DNA of 64,000 bases from Chamaecrista fasciculata (GCA_003254925.1 QANZ01044487.1:46950-110949), one strand, 5' to 3'. Shown: positions 13,743 to 24,094, numbered from the stretch's first letter. The notes: generated from the sequence alone by a model not told the origin. A program made the numbers and translations.

Positions 13743-13753
13743 GGTATATATGG
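13743..13753 (-). promoter_or_regulatory. Candidate TATA box of the RhoGAP gene
   Basis: On the minus strand the sequence reads CCATATATACC. It lies about 30 bases upstream of the CAA-rich leader, a plausible spacing for a transcription start near 13715. Confidence 0.45.
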
Positions 13754-14089
13754 TCCGGGGTGTCTCAGTAATTTCGCTACATTCTTCCATGGTCTACTCC
13801 CTCGTGTTTTTTTTTTTACATGAAAAATTATATTTTAATACTTGATAGAGTTAAACCAAACATTATTATCCTTTTTATTTGGTGAAAAAATATTATTACC
13901 TTCCATTCAAATAATGTTTGTTTAATTCATCTTTATGCTCAATCTTTTTTTTAATATTATTGACACAAAATGTGTCAAACAATCATCACATGATTTTTCT
14001 ATAATAGGTAGATGAATTATAACCACTTGGGATAAATATAACTTATCTATGTTTTAAGTAGTTCTATATATATATACTTCTGGTATCAT

Positions 14090-14250
14090 ATCTTATATTA
14101 TATGGCTCCACTCCTTTGTGGTCGTACATGTTTAAAATTATAGTCTATGAAATTAAAAATAAGAGAAAATTTATTATTTGGTCTCTCTTTCTTTATTAAG
14201 TTAACAATTTAGTCCCTTATTTATTTTATATAGCACGCAAAGCAACTAGT
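14090..14250 (+). mobile_element. Helitron-like non-autonomous element, copy 1 (3' hairpin damaged)
   Basis: Begins TCTTATATTATATGGCTCCA and ends gcacgcaaagcaaCTAG followed by T. It is nearly identical along its length to the copy at 14484-14664 but has lost the left arm of the terminal hairpin. A CTAG end before T fits the Helitron CTRR|T rule. Confidence 0.5.
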
Positions 14251-14483
14251 ACATATATATGTCTAACACTTAAATGACACCAATATAATATATAATAGGA
14301 GCTTTCCGTGCCTTAACTGACTCGAAAATATGTACGTAACGTTTGATTTGATATTTGTAGTTATCCAGTGACTAAATAGTATATTTCTATTATTCAAGAA
14401 CTAAATTATTAGAAGTGTGAAAATTAAAAGACCAAATAATAATTTTTCACTTTCTTAAATTTCATTTACTACTTTCTCTCTCA
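14251..14483. other. AT-rich spacer between Helitron-like copies
   Basis: No gene. A stretch near 14425-14460 (agaccaaataataatttttc) is an inverted match to the element core, so this may be part of a larger rearranged copy. Confidence 0.3.
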
Positions 14484-14664
14484 TCTTATATTATATGGCT
14501 CCACCCCTTTCTGGTCGTCCATGTTTAAAACTATAGTCTATGAAATTAAAAATAAGAGAAAATTTATTATTTGGTCTCTCTTTCTTTACTAAGTTAACAA
14601 TTTAGTCCCTTATTTATTTTATATACATATTTGCGTGCCTGTTAGGGCACGCAAAGCCCCTAGT
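14484..14664 (+). mobile_element. Helitron-like non-autonomous element, copy 2 (intact terminus)
   Basis: Starts with TCTTATATTATATGG preceded by A. It ends with a perfect 7-bp-stem hairpin, gcgtgcc TGTTAG ggcacgc, followed by AAAGCCC, CTAG and a T. A hairpin a few bases before CTRR, with insertion between A and T, is the Helitron signature. No Rep/helicase coding is present, so it would be non-autonomous. Confidence 0.6.
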
Positions 14665-15145
14665 TATCTATATAGTTAGCTAATTATCAAGTTTCACATG
14701 TTTATTTTTTATTTTTTTAATTTTTAATTTAATTATTTTTGACCAACCAAAACACCCTCACATATATAATATAGTATAAATAGTATAGATATAAATATTT
14801 ATAAGTTTAAAAATACAAAATTAATTTTTTTTTCTTTCGATTTTTGACATGACAAACTGGAGAAAGAAAAATGAGACATGACATATGACATATGACATTA
14901 ATAAGTATTATAATTTTTTAAATTTTCATTAAGATTTATACATCTTTAATTATTTATATATAAAAATATATGTCATGTCGTATCATATAATTTTAAGAAT
15001 TCGATGTGTCTGTATTCATATAATATCTCTTGTCCTTATCAGTATTTATACTTCATAAATAATAAAAAACCTCTTCCTCATATAAAATCTAATTAATTCT
15101 CCTACATTATTTATATTCTAAAGATTCATAATTTTTTTTTAATAA
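14665..15145. other. AT-rich intergenic DNA
   Basis: Very AT-rich with short direct repeats such as gacatatgacatatgacatt near 14880. No coding frame or recognisable element was seen. Confidence 0.5.
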
Positions 15146-15310
15146 AGGTTGCCCTTGTTAGTAAAGAGTCGGCTTATAACCCATAAGGTCATGAGTTTGA
15201 TTCTCGCTATTAATATGAAGGTCTTATTAAAATGCAATTTATAATTGTTCATAGAGTCTAGAGTCATGTACTGACCTTTATGAGCCCTTGAGTCATAACT
15301 CTTCTAAACT
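15146..15310 (+). mobile_element. Possible tRNA-derived SINE fragment
   Basis: The region holds a degenerate pol III A-box-like stretch (15158-15172, ttagtaaagagtcgg) and a B-box-like stretch (15193-15205, gagtttgattctc), with spacing close to that of a tRNA. No intact tRNA fold or anticodon arm was established. Confidence 0.3.
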
Positions 15311-16002
15311 TGTTCTTAAAAATAATCTATAAATTGATTTGATTGTCTTGAGTTTGTATTTACAAAAGTTTGGGAACAACTAGTTACTTACCAATGACTA
15401 ATTAAATTAGTATAATATCTCTTTTATATTCAATTTTTTTATATGACAAAAATTAAAATCATTTAACAAGTAAATTATTTTGTAATAATAATATTATAAG
15501 AAATGTCATTCTAAATTACAAGTCATTTTAATTATCTAATACTAAAATATAAATTTTCTCTCTTTTTTCTATTACTTCTCAATTTGCATTTTTTTTCGTA
15601 GAATGTCTCAATTTGCATTTTGCCATCACCAACTCGACCACCTCCATCAGACACGTGGTCCCGCTTCCAAGGCAAGCCTTCGTATTTTTGGGTCCCTCCC
15701 CAGATAGTATAATTGGTGAATACCACGTGATGTGAAGAATGATTGAGGCCTCAAAATCGGAAAATGTCAAAACTATTAAATATAGAAGGTGAACAAATGA
15801 AAGCACAAGGAAAAAAAACATATTATTAATTCATATACTACTATCTAATTGATAATATCATTGGACCAACCACACAATGTCAAAACTATATATAGAAAAA
15901 TAAAACATATTATGGAACCAATCACACAATATCAAGTGACACCTAATATTATTTTAAAAAATTCAAAATCCTAGAATGGGACTCAATTTCAAGATAGTGA
16001 CA
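15311..16002. other. AT-rich intergenic DNA
   Basis: No supported gene. A short frame at 15579-15821 (minus) lacks coding features. The 3' end abuts the LINE target duplication. Confidence 0.5.
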
Positions 16003-16016
16003 CAACCAATTGATTT
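16003..16016. repeat. Target site duplication of the LINE, 3' side
   Basis: The 14-bp caaccaattgattt is repeated exactly at 17871-17884. Confidence 0.85.
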
Positions 16017-16201
16017 TTTTTTAACCAAAAACTGCACTTCCATTTCATCAAACAACACATTACAAACATCAATCATTACAACAAAAGACAATACACCAAA
16101 ACTCAAAGAAAAACAATAAAACTGATCAAACATCCAGAATCTGCAAAAAAAAAAAACAGAAAAAATACATCACGCAATNAAAAAAAAACATAAAAAATAC
16201 A

Positions 16202-16936
16202 TCACCCAATCCCTGTATCTTCATCAGCAAAACCAGCATCCATCATCAAAATTCTGACAAGAGAAGATGGGGGTGTAATAACCCAACCCAGAGGGCACAT
16301 CTCCTCAAAACCCTTTTTGGCAAGCCAATCAGCTGCTATATTTGCACTTCTATGAACAAACTTCACAGACAGACCCAAGATGGAACCTGCCATTTCCTTG
16401 ACATCCTCAAGCACAGCAGAGCACCTCCAATCAAAACTACAAACAGCCCCATTAATAGCATCAACAAGACTCTTACAATCTGATTCAAGAAGCACCCTAC
16501 TACAGCCCAAACTTTTGATGATTCCCAATGCCTTCTTAATAGCCACAACTTCAGCCATCAAAGCCGAAGCCACTCTACAATAACCACTAAAACCATCAAT
16601 TACACAACCTGAATCATCCCTTACAATCACTCCAATTCCTCCTTTACCTGAGATAGCTTTATAAGCACCATCAACATTTACTTTCAAAAAACCTTCAGCA
16701 GGCACAGCCCACTTCTCATCACTACTAACCATTCTCCCATTGCTACCACTAATAACATCACCCTCCCTCCTAGCAATCAAAAATTCAGAAACATTATGAT
16801 TAATTAAAGCACACACTCCAGTAGGATCAAGATTCCCCTTATCAAACACCACCCTACATCTCTCTTTCCAAATACACCAACAAATAAAACCAAAGAAAGA
16901 TTTAGAGGCATCATCAGCACTACTATTACTTACCAA
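16202..16936 (-). pseudogene. LINE-encoded RNase H domain remnant
   Basis: A 244-codon open stretch within the LINE. It shows the plant LINE RNase H pattern: VNVDGAYK with the first catalytic Asp (about residue 89), GGIGVIVRDDSG, the Glu in SALMAEVVAIKKAL, the Asp in VLLESDCKSLVDAI, and the closing Asp in RSANIAADWLAKKG. It is a fragment of a larger polyprotein rather than an independent gene; its first Met is internal. Confidence 0.8.
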
Positions 16937-16948
16937 CCAGTCATCACA

Positions 16949-17435
16949 TCATTTGCCTATACAGGAAACCTCTTCAGCTTTGACTCTAAAATTCAGATTG
17001 CATCCAAACCAAATTTTCTGAGCCCACTCACATGTCAGCAACATGTGCTCTATTGTCTCCTCCTCATGCAAACAGATAGGACATATAAAATCATGGCCAC
17101 GCCTTCTTTTGACCAAATTACCTTTTGTTGCAAGAGCACCCGAACAAAGCTCTCCACAGAAAATTTTGAACCTTTGGAGGAAATAAATCACTCCAAATAA
17201 CCCTCCAAAGCTTCTCAGAGCAGCTGAAAGAACTACTTGCAACACCAAGTCTTTTAAAATCAACCTCTTTTTTTGCAAAAAAAAATNGAACTACTTGCAC
17301 ACCAAGTCTTTTAAAATCAACCTCTTTTTTTGCAAAAAAAAAATACTCAATTTTCACAGTATATCTCCCATCCCCATTCCCTTCCCAAACCAATTCGTCA
17401 ATAGAACATCCTTGAGAAAGAGAAATACTCATCAC
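16949..17435 (-). pseudogene. LINE zf-RVT (zinc-binding) region remnant, frame broken at an N
   Basis: The region shows LWRVIWSDLFPPKVQNFLWR, then CPICLHEEETIEHMLLTCEWAQKIW, the Cys/His-rich zf-RVT domain that lies between reverse transcriptase and RNase H in plant LINEs. About 56 bp is duplicated on either side of the N at 17287, giving an apparent repeated FFFAKKEVDFKRLGV segment that is probably an assembly artefact. Confidence 0.75.
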
Positions 17436-17870
17436 AGCTCTATAATCATCATCAGAAATCCATTGTCTCAGCTCATCAAGTACTCATTTGCCATCAACAA
17501 TCAACTCCTCAACTTTTTGCAAATTACAGCCCCCACCCCCTTGAACATTCCCAAGGATATTATCAATCCCTAGAATCCACCTATCATTCCAAATGTTAAT
17601 CATACTCTCATCTCCCACCCTCCAAAAAAAATTTTTTTTGCCAATAAATCTCTCCCCACCAACAAACTAGACCAACCCCAAAATGCACGAGACCCCTTCG
17701 TAGCATGTAACAAATCACCATTATGAAAATATAAGCCTTTTAGCTGCTTAGCCCACATTTCATTAGGACTACAAAGCAACCTGTTTTGCCAACAAAGCAT
17801 CATTGAAACTTGCAAACTCCCTAAAACCCAAATCCCCTTGCAACTTATTTCTAGTCAATTTATGCCATCC

Positions 17871-17884
17871 CAACCAATTGATTT
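17871..17884. repeat. Target site duplication of the LINE, 5' side
   Basis: Exact copy of 16003-16016. Confidence 0.85.
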
Positions 17885-18122
17885 GCTTGTGTCAGCTTGC
17901 ATACTTCTTTTAAATACTTTTCACTTTTGCTACCCTAATTATTTTTTCCAAAACAAAACATTTGGGCCTGTTTTTCTAAATATAAGAAAAAAATTTGTTT
18001 GAAAAGGTGAAAAATAATATTTATATTAGTGAATTGATTAATAAATAATTTTTTTTGTATTTATTTTATTAGTCAGTTTACTAATATAAATATTATTTTT
18101 CTTTATTTGTGCAATTAATAAG

Positions 18123-18700
18123 TGATAAACTGGAAAATGGCTAACACTTACCTAGTTCACCGGTTGTGGGCTGCAAGAGCCAAGAGTTGAGCAAGAACCT
18201 GCAAGAGCTTCACAGGGGGGCCCTGCGAAGTGTACTCCGACGCTCAAGTTAGTAAGAGAGTGATAAGAGAGTAAGAGAATTTCAGAGTGTAAGAAGTCGC
18301 TAACCTTGAACTGCTGAGATGGGCTCTATTTATAGAGCAGGGAGGAGAGAGGTGGCCAGCGCGCTGGGCGGACCACGTAACTAGACACGATCTCCACCAG
18401 CGGAGATGGTGGAGACCGAGATTTGCGGAGCAAGGCAATCGTGGGTGATTGCGTGTCACTTCTCCTGGCGGGCGCCAGGCAACTGGAGATCGTGGGTGAG
18501 CAAGTCCGTAGCCCACGATCTCCCGTGGCGTGGATTGTGGAGCAAGGTAGTCGTGGGTGACCACGTGTTATTTGGATCATGGCCGCCCCTTAATGTGCAA
18601 AGGGCGCCCGATTGGCTCGGGGGCGCTTCGCAAGGTGTGGAGGGGAGAAGAGGCCCGGTGCGAGGGCCGATTAGGCGTACGCCCAAATAGTGATGTATCA
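18123..18700 (-). mobile_element. Solo LTR (Gypsy/Tat-like) on the minus strand
   Basis: The boundaries are TG..CA (minus: TGATACATCACTATTTGGGCG ... AGTTTATCA). Inside, on the minus strand, is a TATA box (CTATAAATAGAGCCC near 18330) followed by the TTGAGCGTCGGAG motif common near the 3' end of Tat/Ogre-type Gypsy LTRs. The flanks ataag and ataaa are a near-match 5-bp duplication. The GC-rich middle gives several spurious open frames on both strands. A related LTR is at 54307-54728. Confidence 0.65.
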
Positions 18701-19309
18701 ATAAATATATTGAAACTTAAATTTTTTAATTCATAAATTACTTTTATTTTCAGTATAAAAGTATGAAATACACATAACACATATGATCTTGATAATAAGT
18801 TTCATTTTTATTTTAAAATCTAATTATTTACATATTATATCTATAATCTATACTGCATAATTAAAATTACATATTTAATGTCGACCAAAAAAATAACATA
18901 TTTAATTATGATTTATAATGTGATTATGAATAGAATTAATATCAAATGATATTTTTATAAATTTAATTGGTTGAAAACCTGAAGACTGACTTAAGTAGTG
19001 AGAATTGAGAAGAATAAGGATGGTAGATATCAATTCATATCAATGCTTGTCTTCTACAATCAAAATCAAGCGAAGTCGTCATAATTAATAATAGCATTGG
19101 TTGATTACTTTTGTTTTGCTGCCCTTTTTCTGATGCAAAATTGAAGGCATGAACGAAGAGATAGAAACAAGGAGTCAAGCTACCATCGACTATCCTTGTC
19201 CATCCCGATCAGGGATTTGCAAAACAAAAAAATAAANAAAAAAAAAAAGAAGAGGATAACAAAAAAATACAAAATATACGATAAAATATAATACTACAGT
19301 TCATTCTTT
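18701..19309. other. AT-rich intergenic DNA
   Basis: No supported gene. A single N at 19237 lies in an A-rich run. Confidence 0.5.
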
Positions 19310-19700
19310 TTCATCCCCTTGATTTGGGCTTCAATGCTGTGGTTATTATTTGCTTGGAAATTCGTCAGTGGTGCTCGCGTTGCTGTGTGGTTAATGATGA
19401 CAACTCCTCTAGGATAGAAGGCAACAATATAAAATATTCTTTGGAATCAGCACCCACTAGCCACTATAATAAAAATGCACAGGATTTATTATAAAGAACT
19501 CTTCATAGGTTGCAAGGTAATGCAAAGAAAATAGTATCCTCAGTCTTCACATACCTTGCACAGCATCATATGATGATGGCGATTTACGAAGAGTTGTTAT
19601 ACCAGCTTTCAGCCAGGCACCTGCTGAATATATCTGGTGTTAATATGCACATATGCCGAGCTTTGTCGTGCGGACGAACCATTTTACAGAATTTAGAATC
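19310..19700. pseudogene. Chimeric gene-fragment duplication (pieces of two genes in this window)
   Basis: Bases about 19310-19400 match about 30622-30711, downstream of the 242-aa protein gene (shared ttggaaattcgtcagtggtg). Bases about 19410-19690 match about 39768-40005, which covers intron 7 and the exon at 39865-40170 of the C2/MUN-like gene (shared aggatagaaggcaacaatat and gcaaagaaaatagtatcctc). Intron sequence is retained, so the copy was made at DNA level. The exon part has an indel and substitutions that break the source frame. The plus-strand 114-codon frame here is incidental. Confidence 0.7.
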
Positions 19701-19900
19701 TGCAATGTTGACTCAGCTTGTGCTTCATGCCTTCATCCTGCACACTATCCAGTCAAATATGAAACATAATCTGTCTCAAATTTTCCATAATCTCTTTCAA
19801 TTTTGTTCCACCTTCAAATCATATCTGCAGATTTGCTATTGGCGGAATCAATGATCTTCATTATTGTTTCTGGTCTTCCATGATGCTTCTCTGTTCTTAC
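19701..19900. other. Unidentified, possibly degenerate coding sequence
   Basis: On the minus strand two short frames separated by stops have a mixed composition that looks coding-derived, but I could not assign a family. It directly adjoins the chimeric fragment and could be a third captured piece. Confidence 0.25.
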
Positions 19901-19924
19901 ATGATATATATATATATATATATG

Positions 19925-20089
19925 AGTAAACATATAAATTAGTTTCTAAAAGATACATAAGTTATTAACTCAATCTCGGAAAGTTTAATTTATACCCTTT
20001 AATCACTAAAAGTGATGAAACTAATATAGGCTTTCAGGGAGTGAGCTATTAACTCATGAATCTTTCAAGGACCAAGCTGTATGTTTACT
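19925..20089. mobile_element. MITE with terminal inverted repeats (copy 2)
   Basis: Ends agtaaacat ... atgtttact are inverted repeats inside a TA-rich target (tatatatat on both sides). The internal sequence matches the element at 8952-9209 (tttctaaaagatac, ctcaatc, tctttcaaggacc). It lies just 3' of the PPR gene. Confidence 0.65.
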
Positions 20090-20131
20090 ATATATATAAC
20101 ATACTTTGACCAGTAGCTAATTTAGATTACC

Positions 20132-22228
20132 TTAAATTCTTGACTGTACTAACTCGTCCATATCTTTGTTAGGATCTTCAAGGTAATTGTGTTTCTTCAC
20201 TTGGCCATGTAACTTCTTAAGAATCCTCCATGTTACACAATCCGGGGTCAATCCATTCCTTTTCATCTCCCCCACAATTTGATAAGCTTCTCTCTTTAAT
20301 CCTAGATTGCAAGCACCATCAATCAGTATGTTGTAGCTATATATATTTGGAGAGAGTCCAGAATCGACCAGTTCATACAAAAAATGACAAGCATCATTAA
20401 AATTGCCGGAGCGGCAGAGTCCTTTTAGAATTGCTGAATAAACGAAATTATCATGAATCCTTGAAGGCCATATAACTTCATGCCAGAAGCTCTTTGCCTC
20501 TTCTATTTGGTTAGATTCACATAGGCCATCTACTATTATTGCATAAGTAGTATGGTTTGGGGCTATACTATCACTAAACATAGTATTATAAATCCTCAAT
20601 GCATCATTTCCTCTGTGAAGTTTGAATAAGGCTCGAAGAACAGCATTATATGTCACAACACAAGGTCTTAAACCTCTTTCTGGCATTACTCTATATAGTA
20701 GATCAAGTGCTTCGTCAACTTTTCCATGATTCAATAAACCATATATTATTGTAGTGAACGTGACAACATCAGGAGCAGAAAATTTACCCATCAACATGTC
20801 ATGCAATACCTTCAAAGCTTCGTCGATTTTCCCCATCTTGCAAAACCCATTGATAATTGTGTTGAGAGTAATCACATCCGGCTGACACTGGCTCTCAAGC
20901 ATATCGACAAGTATGTTCAAAAGCTCAGTTGGATTATTCACAAGACAAAGAGCTCTTAAATATATGTTGTGAATTCTGGTTTTTTCAACACTTTCTCTGT
21001 TCAACATATGTTTAAGAACCACCCTTGCCTTTTCTATATCCGACTCCTGGCAAAGAGCTTCAACTAATACCTTGTACGTATGCTCAGATAGCGAGAACCC
21101 GAATTCAGTTCCTTCCTCTAATAACTGATAAGCTCTCATGCAACCACCTTCCTTGCTAAGGCCATGAATGATGTAATTATATGATGCCTGACTTGGAACC
21201 AAACCCCTCTTCCTCATTATATAAACAATCCTAGAGGCACCATGATATCTTCCCACTTTACAAAGGGAATCTATCATCTGGCCATAAGCAACATCCTCGC
21301 TTACACTATTCCCTTGTGGCAAATCCTCCGCGATCCTGAACACTTCAATGAAAAACCCTTCTCTACATAAAGAATCAATGAGATTCGCAAATGCAGAAGT
21401 CTTCACGAGTGCCTGCTCTTTATCATCACTCATTCTCTCCCACATCTTGCACATCATTTCCCTCCCGCCTTCAATATCTCGCTTCTGAAGAATCCCACGA
21501 ATCATAACACTGTACGTCAGTGAATTAGGCGTCACACCATCCTCACGCATTTCATCAAACACTTTACGTGCATCCCTTAAATCGCCGATCCTGCAATACC
21601 CATTAACGAGAGTAGTGTGAGAAACAACATTCGGCGTGTGTCCTCTACTCTTCATATCAAAAAACAATCTGTGAGCTTCGCTGGGTCGGGAAATAGCGCA
21701 AAGTTGATCCATCAAACGGTTATAATTAACCAAAGAGGGTACAAACTCAGGTTTGACACCAATCAAACCGTTAATCACAAGCAATGTTCTATGAGGAGTT
21801 CGAGAATCGAGTAATCTAGCAATAAGCACATTGGAAGTTCGCTCATCGGGAACACAGTCGGAAGCAATGAACAGAGAGAATCGATAATGGGCTTCGGAGA
21901 AGCGATTGGAATCGCAAAGCGCGTGAATGATGCTACTGAGATTGAGGGAATCGGGGCGGTAATTACGAAGCGTGAGGCGGTGAAGAAGGCGAAGCGCGCT
22001 GTCGACGTTGCGATCCTTAACGCAGAGTCTGTGAATCTTCTTTGTCCAGTAGGTTCTATTAGAGATGGTTTCTTCTGGGTCTTCGTCTTCATATCTAGCG
22101 TTAGGGTTGCACTGTTGGAGAAATGAAGAAGTGCTTGCGAATCGAAATGCGAGAGGAATATTGGATGTGGTTTTCTTGGTAATTACATAGAGACGAACGT
22201 GATTGGATTTTGTATGAGCTACTAACAT
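20132..22228 (-). CDS. P-class pentatricopeptide repeat protein
   Basis: Intronless 698-aa ORF built almost wholly of 35-residue PPR motifs from about residue 70 to 670. Typical motif starts include VNYNRLMDQLCAISRPSEA, VVSHTTLVNGYCRIGDLRDA, LTYSVMIRGILQKRDIEG, VVTFTTIIYGLLNHGKVDEA and IYSYNILIDGACNLGLKREA. No E, E+ or DYW extension follows, so it is P-class. Such proteins bind organelle RNA in a sequence-specific way to stabilise, splice or help translate it. The N-terminus (MLVAHTKSNHVRLYVITKK...) is basic and Ser/Thr-rich with few acids, suggesting import into mitochondria or plastids; mitochondria are more likely, but this is inference. The length and layout resemble Arabidopsis At3g18020 as I recall it, but orthology needs a search. 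Confidence 0.95.
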   Translation of the reverse strand: MLVAHTKSNHVRLYVITKKTTSNIPLAFRFASTSSFLQQCNPNARYEDEDPEETISNRTYWTKKIHRLCVKDRNVDSALRLLHRLTLRNYRPDSLNLSSIIHALCDSNRFSEAHYRFSLFIASDCVPDERTSNVLIARLLDSRTPHRTLLVINGLIGVKPEFVPSLVNYNRLMDQLCAISRPSEAHRLFFDMKSRGHTPNVVSHTTLVNGYCRIGDLRDARKVFDEMREDGVTPNSLTYSVMIRGILQKRDIEGGREMMCKMWERMSDDKEQALVKTSAFANLIDSLCREGFFIEVFRIAEDLPQGNSVSEDVAYGQMIDSLCKVGRYHGASRIVYIMRKRGLVPSQASYNYIIHGLSKEGGCMRAYQLLEEGTEFGFSLSEHTYKVLVEALCQESDIEKARVVLKHMLNRESVEKTRIHNIYLRALCLVNNPTELLNILVDMLESQCQPDVITLNTIINGFCKMGKIDEALKVLHDMLMGKFSAPDVVTFTTIIYGLLNHGKVDEALDLLYRVMPERGLRPCVVTYNAVLRALFKLHRGNDALRIYNTMFSDSIAPNHTTYAIIVDGLCESNQIEEAKSFWHEVIWPSRIHDNFVYSAILKGLCRSGNFNDACHFLYELVDSGLSPNIYSYNILIDGACNLGLKREAYQIVGEMKRNGLTPDCVTWRILKKLHGQVKKHNYLEDPNKDMDELVQSRI

Positions 22229-22736
22229 TTGAGTTCTCTGCTATACTCTGCGAGCTTCAGGCCACTTGAAGGGAGGAGAGTATATCAGTGCCTAGTTTGT
22301 TAATGTTACAAGTCTTCTAATTTTCTACATTGGATGCTAGTAGTTTTGTAAATTAATTATTTCTTTCTAAATGCCTCGATTTAATATTTAAAAAATAAAA
22401 TTAAAAGATTTAATTCAATTAAATTATTTTTTCTACTAAATATAATACAAACAAGAACAAAGCACACCCAACTCCTCTAATTAATTAGATGTCATTAACT
22501 AACTATTGTTAATTGAATTGTGTTTGTACAATCAAATTGTGCACAGCTAATATATATCCATTTAATTATTGCATGCGGCAAAAACTAATTATAAGGTGGA
22601 TACACCGGTACAGTATTAACGAAGAATCAAACGACTGCCTACTACAACTGGACCTTTCTTTTTTTGTTTCACAGTTTAATAGCCCCAAAGTAGGAGAATA
22701 AATACCATTGTATTACATTTGTACATTTTTTTTTCA
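22229..22736. other. Upstream region of the PPR gene
   Basis: AT-rich DNA that should contain the PPR promoter. No clear TATA box at a convincing distance and no other gene was seen. Confidence 0.4.
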
Positions 22737-23771
22737 AAAGTATTCTTTTCGTCTCTAAATTTTATACTACTTTTTTTTCAGTTAATTTTATTCTCATTAT
22801 TTCATACTTTGATCAAGTTTATCTTTACCCTAACTTTGTTAAATAATTTAACGAGAATGCTTAGCTAATTGATAACATGGATTATCAAATTGCTGAAAAG
22901 GAAAACAAATACTAAGTCTACAATTAGATAAGTTTAGGTCCATTGTCAAATATGTCCTCAAAGTTGGATTCTCTATCAAATATATTCCCAATGTTTGGTT
23001 CGATGTCAACAATGTCTCCAAGTTCGTGTTAAAGTTGTAGAATGGAAAAACAAGTGGCTACTACTACTTCTTAATGTGTCATGGGTTGTATTTTCGTTGG
23101 TGTATTTCATTTAAACATGATTAATTAGTGTTTATGATAATTCTTAATTTGACAGTTGTGAGTGGCTATCATGTTTGTAACGTTTGTATGGTGTTTTTTT
23201 TTTACTTAATATGTATGATGTTTTGTGGTCTTGTATTATGTAGTTAATGAAGTTGTAATGAGCATTTTGTTAAAGCATTGTAGGATGAGTCTTATACTCT
23301 TATGTTGTAATGAAATTTCAATTGTTGAATGAAATATATATAGCATGTTAAACTATTGTCTTCTATAGTTCTATTATCATTTAACTCAATCACAAAGCAT
23401 TTTGTTCCTAAATAAATAAGGGAAATTATGTACTAAACTGAAAGTGTCAAGATTCATTAAAATATATTTGACAATGAACCCAACCTTTGAGGAAATACAT
23501 GACAGTGAACCCAAACACAGAGAACATATTTGAGAATAAACTTAAACTTTGGGGGACATAAACTCAGGATTTATTTTCCTTCCTTCTCAACAAATTATAA
23601 TCCATGTCATCAATAAGCTAAGCAGTGTTCACTGTTAGATTATTTAATAGAGTTAAGTGTAAGTATAAAATTAACTAAAATGTAAAAAATTGAGGACGAA
23701 GTTAATCACAAGAAAGAGTGAGGACGAAATTGACAGTTAGTGTAAAGTTTTAAAATTAAAAGAATGCTTTT
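22737..23771. mobile_element. Foldback-type element with ~300-bp inverted arms
   Basis: The left arm (about 22737-23035) and right arm (about 23440-23771) are diverged reverse complements. Shared blocks include aaaag(t/c)attctttt at the ends, acatggattat with gcttagct(a/t)attgat, and cattgtcaaatat. The spacer of about 400 bp has no ORF. The structure fits a non-autonomous long-TIR (Mutator or foldback) element. Confidence 0.65.
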
Positions 23772-24094
23772 GTCTTTTTTATCAAATTGAAAAAAAGAAA
23801 ATATAAGGGCCTGATTGGTTTAAGAAAATGTTTCCTGTTTTCATTTTTTGTTTCCATTTCTGGAATTCTATTTTCATTTCTAAATTTTCAATATTTAAGA
23901 AATATGTTTGTTTGATAAAGTCAAAAAATCGTTTTCATTCATATTTAAATTATGTTAACTTGAATAAGGCTAATTTTTATATGTTTTCAAGTTTGATTAT
24001 AACTAAATGATGATATTAACATAATTAAATAGTTTACTTTTGTGTAATGTTGCAAAATATCATAAGTTTGTTTTTGGAAATACTGGAAACGTCT
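23772..24094. other. AT-rich repeat-like DNA before the gap
   Basis: Contains gggcctgattggtttaag, a typical MITE-like terminus, followed by tttcattt-rich sequence. The partner end would lie in the N gap, so the element cannot be closed. Confidence 0.35.

Larger units (their letters stand above)
16017..17870 (-). mobile_element. 5'-truncated non-LTR retrotransposon (LINE, L1-type) insertion
   Basis: Minus-strand remnant of a LINE second ORF bounded by 14-bp direct repeats. The plus-strand T run at 16017-16020 corresponds to a poly(A) tail next to the duplication. Coding relics run from 17870 down: the C-terminal part of the reverse transcriptase region (WHKLTRNKLQGDLGFREF near 17860-17800, and FWGWSSLLVGRDLL), a zf-RVT domain (about 16950-17435) and an RNase H domain (16202-16936). 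Frames are broken by stops and by two single-N joins at 16179 and 17287, so it is non-functional. 5' truncation with a variable-length duplication is typical of target-primed reverse transcription. Confidence 0.88.

Noticed and set aside
18244..18780. Overlapping frames of 67-106 codons on both strands
   Set aside because: They arise from the GC-rich interior of a solo LTR; none shows a domain or agrees with splicing.
19510..19854. 114-codon plus-strand frame
   Set aside because: It reads antisense to a copied, frame-broken exon fragment.
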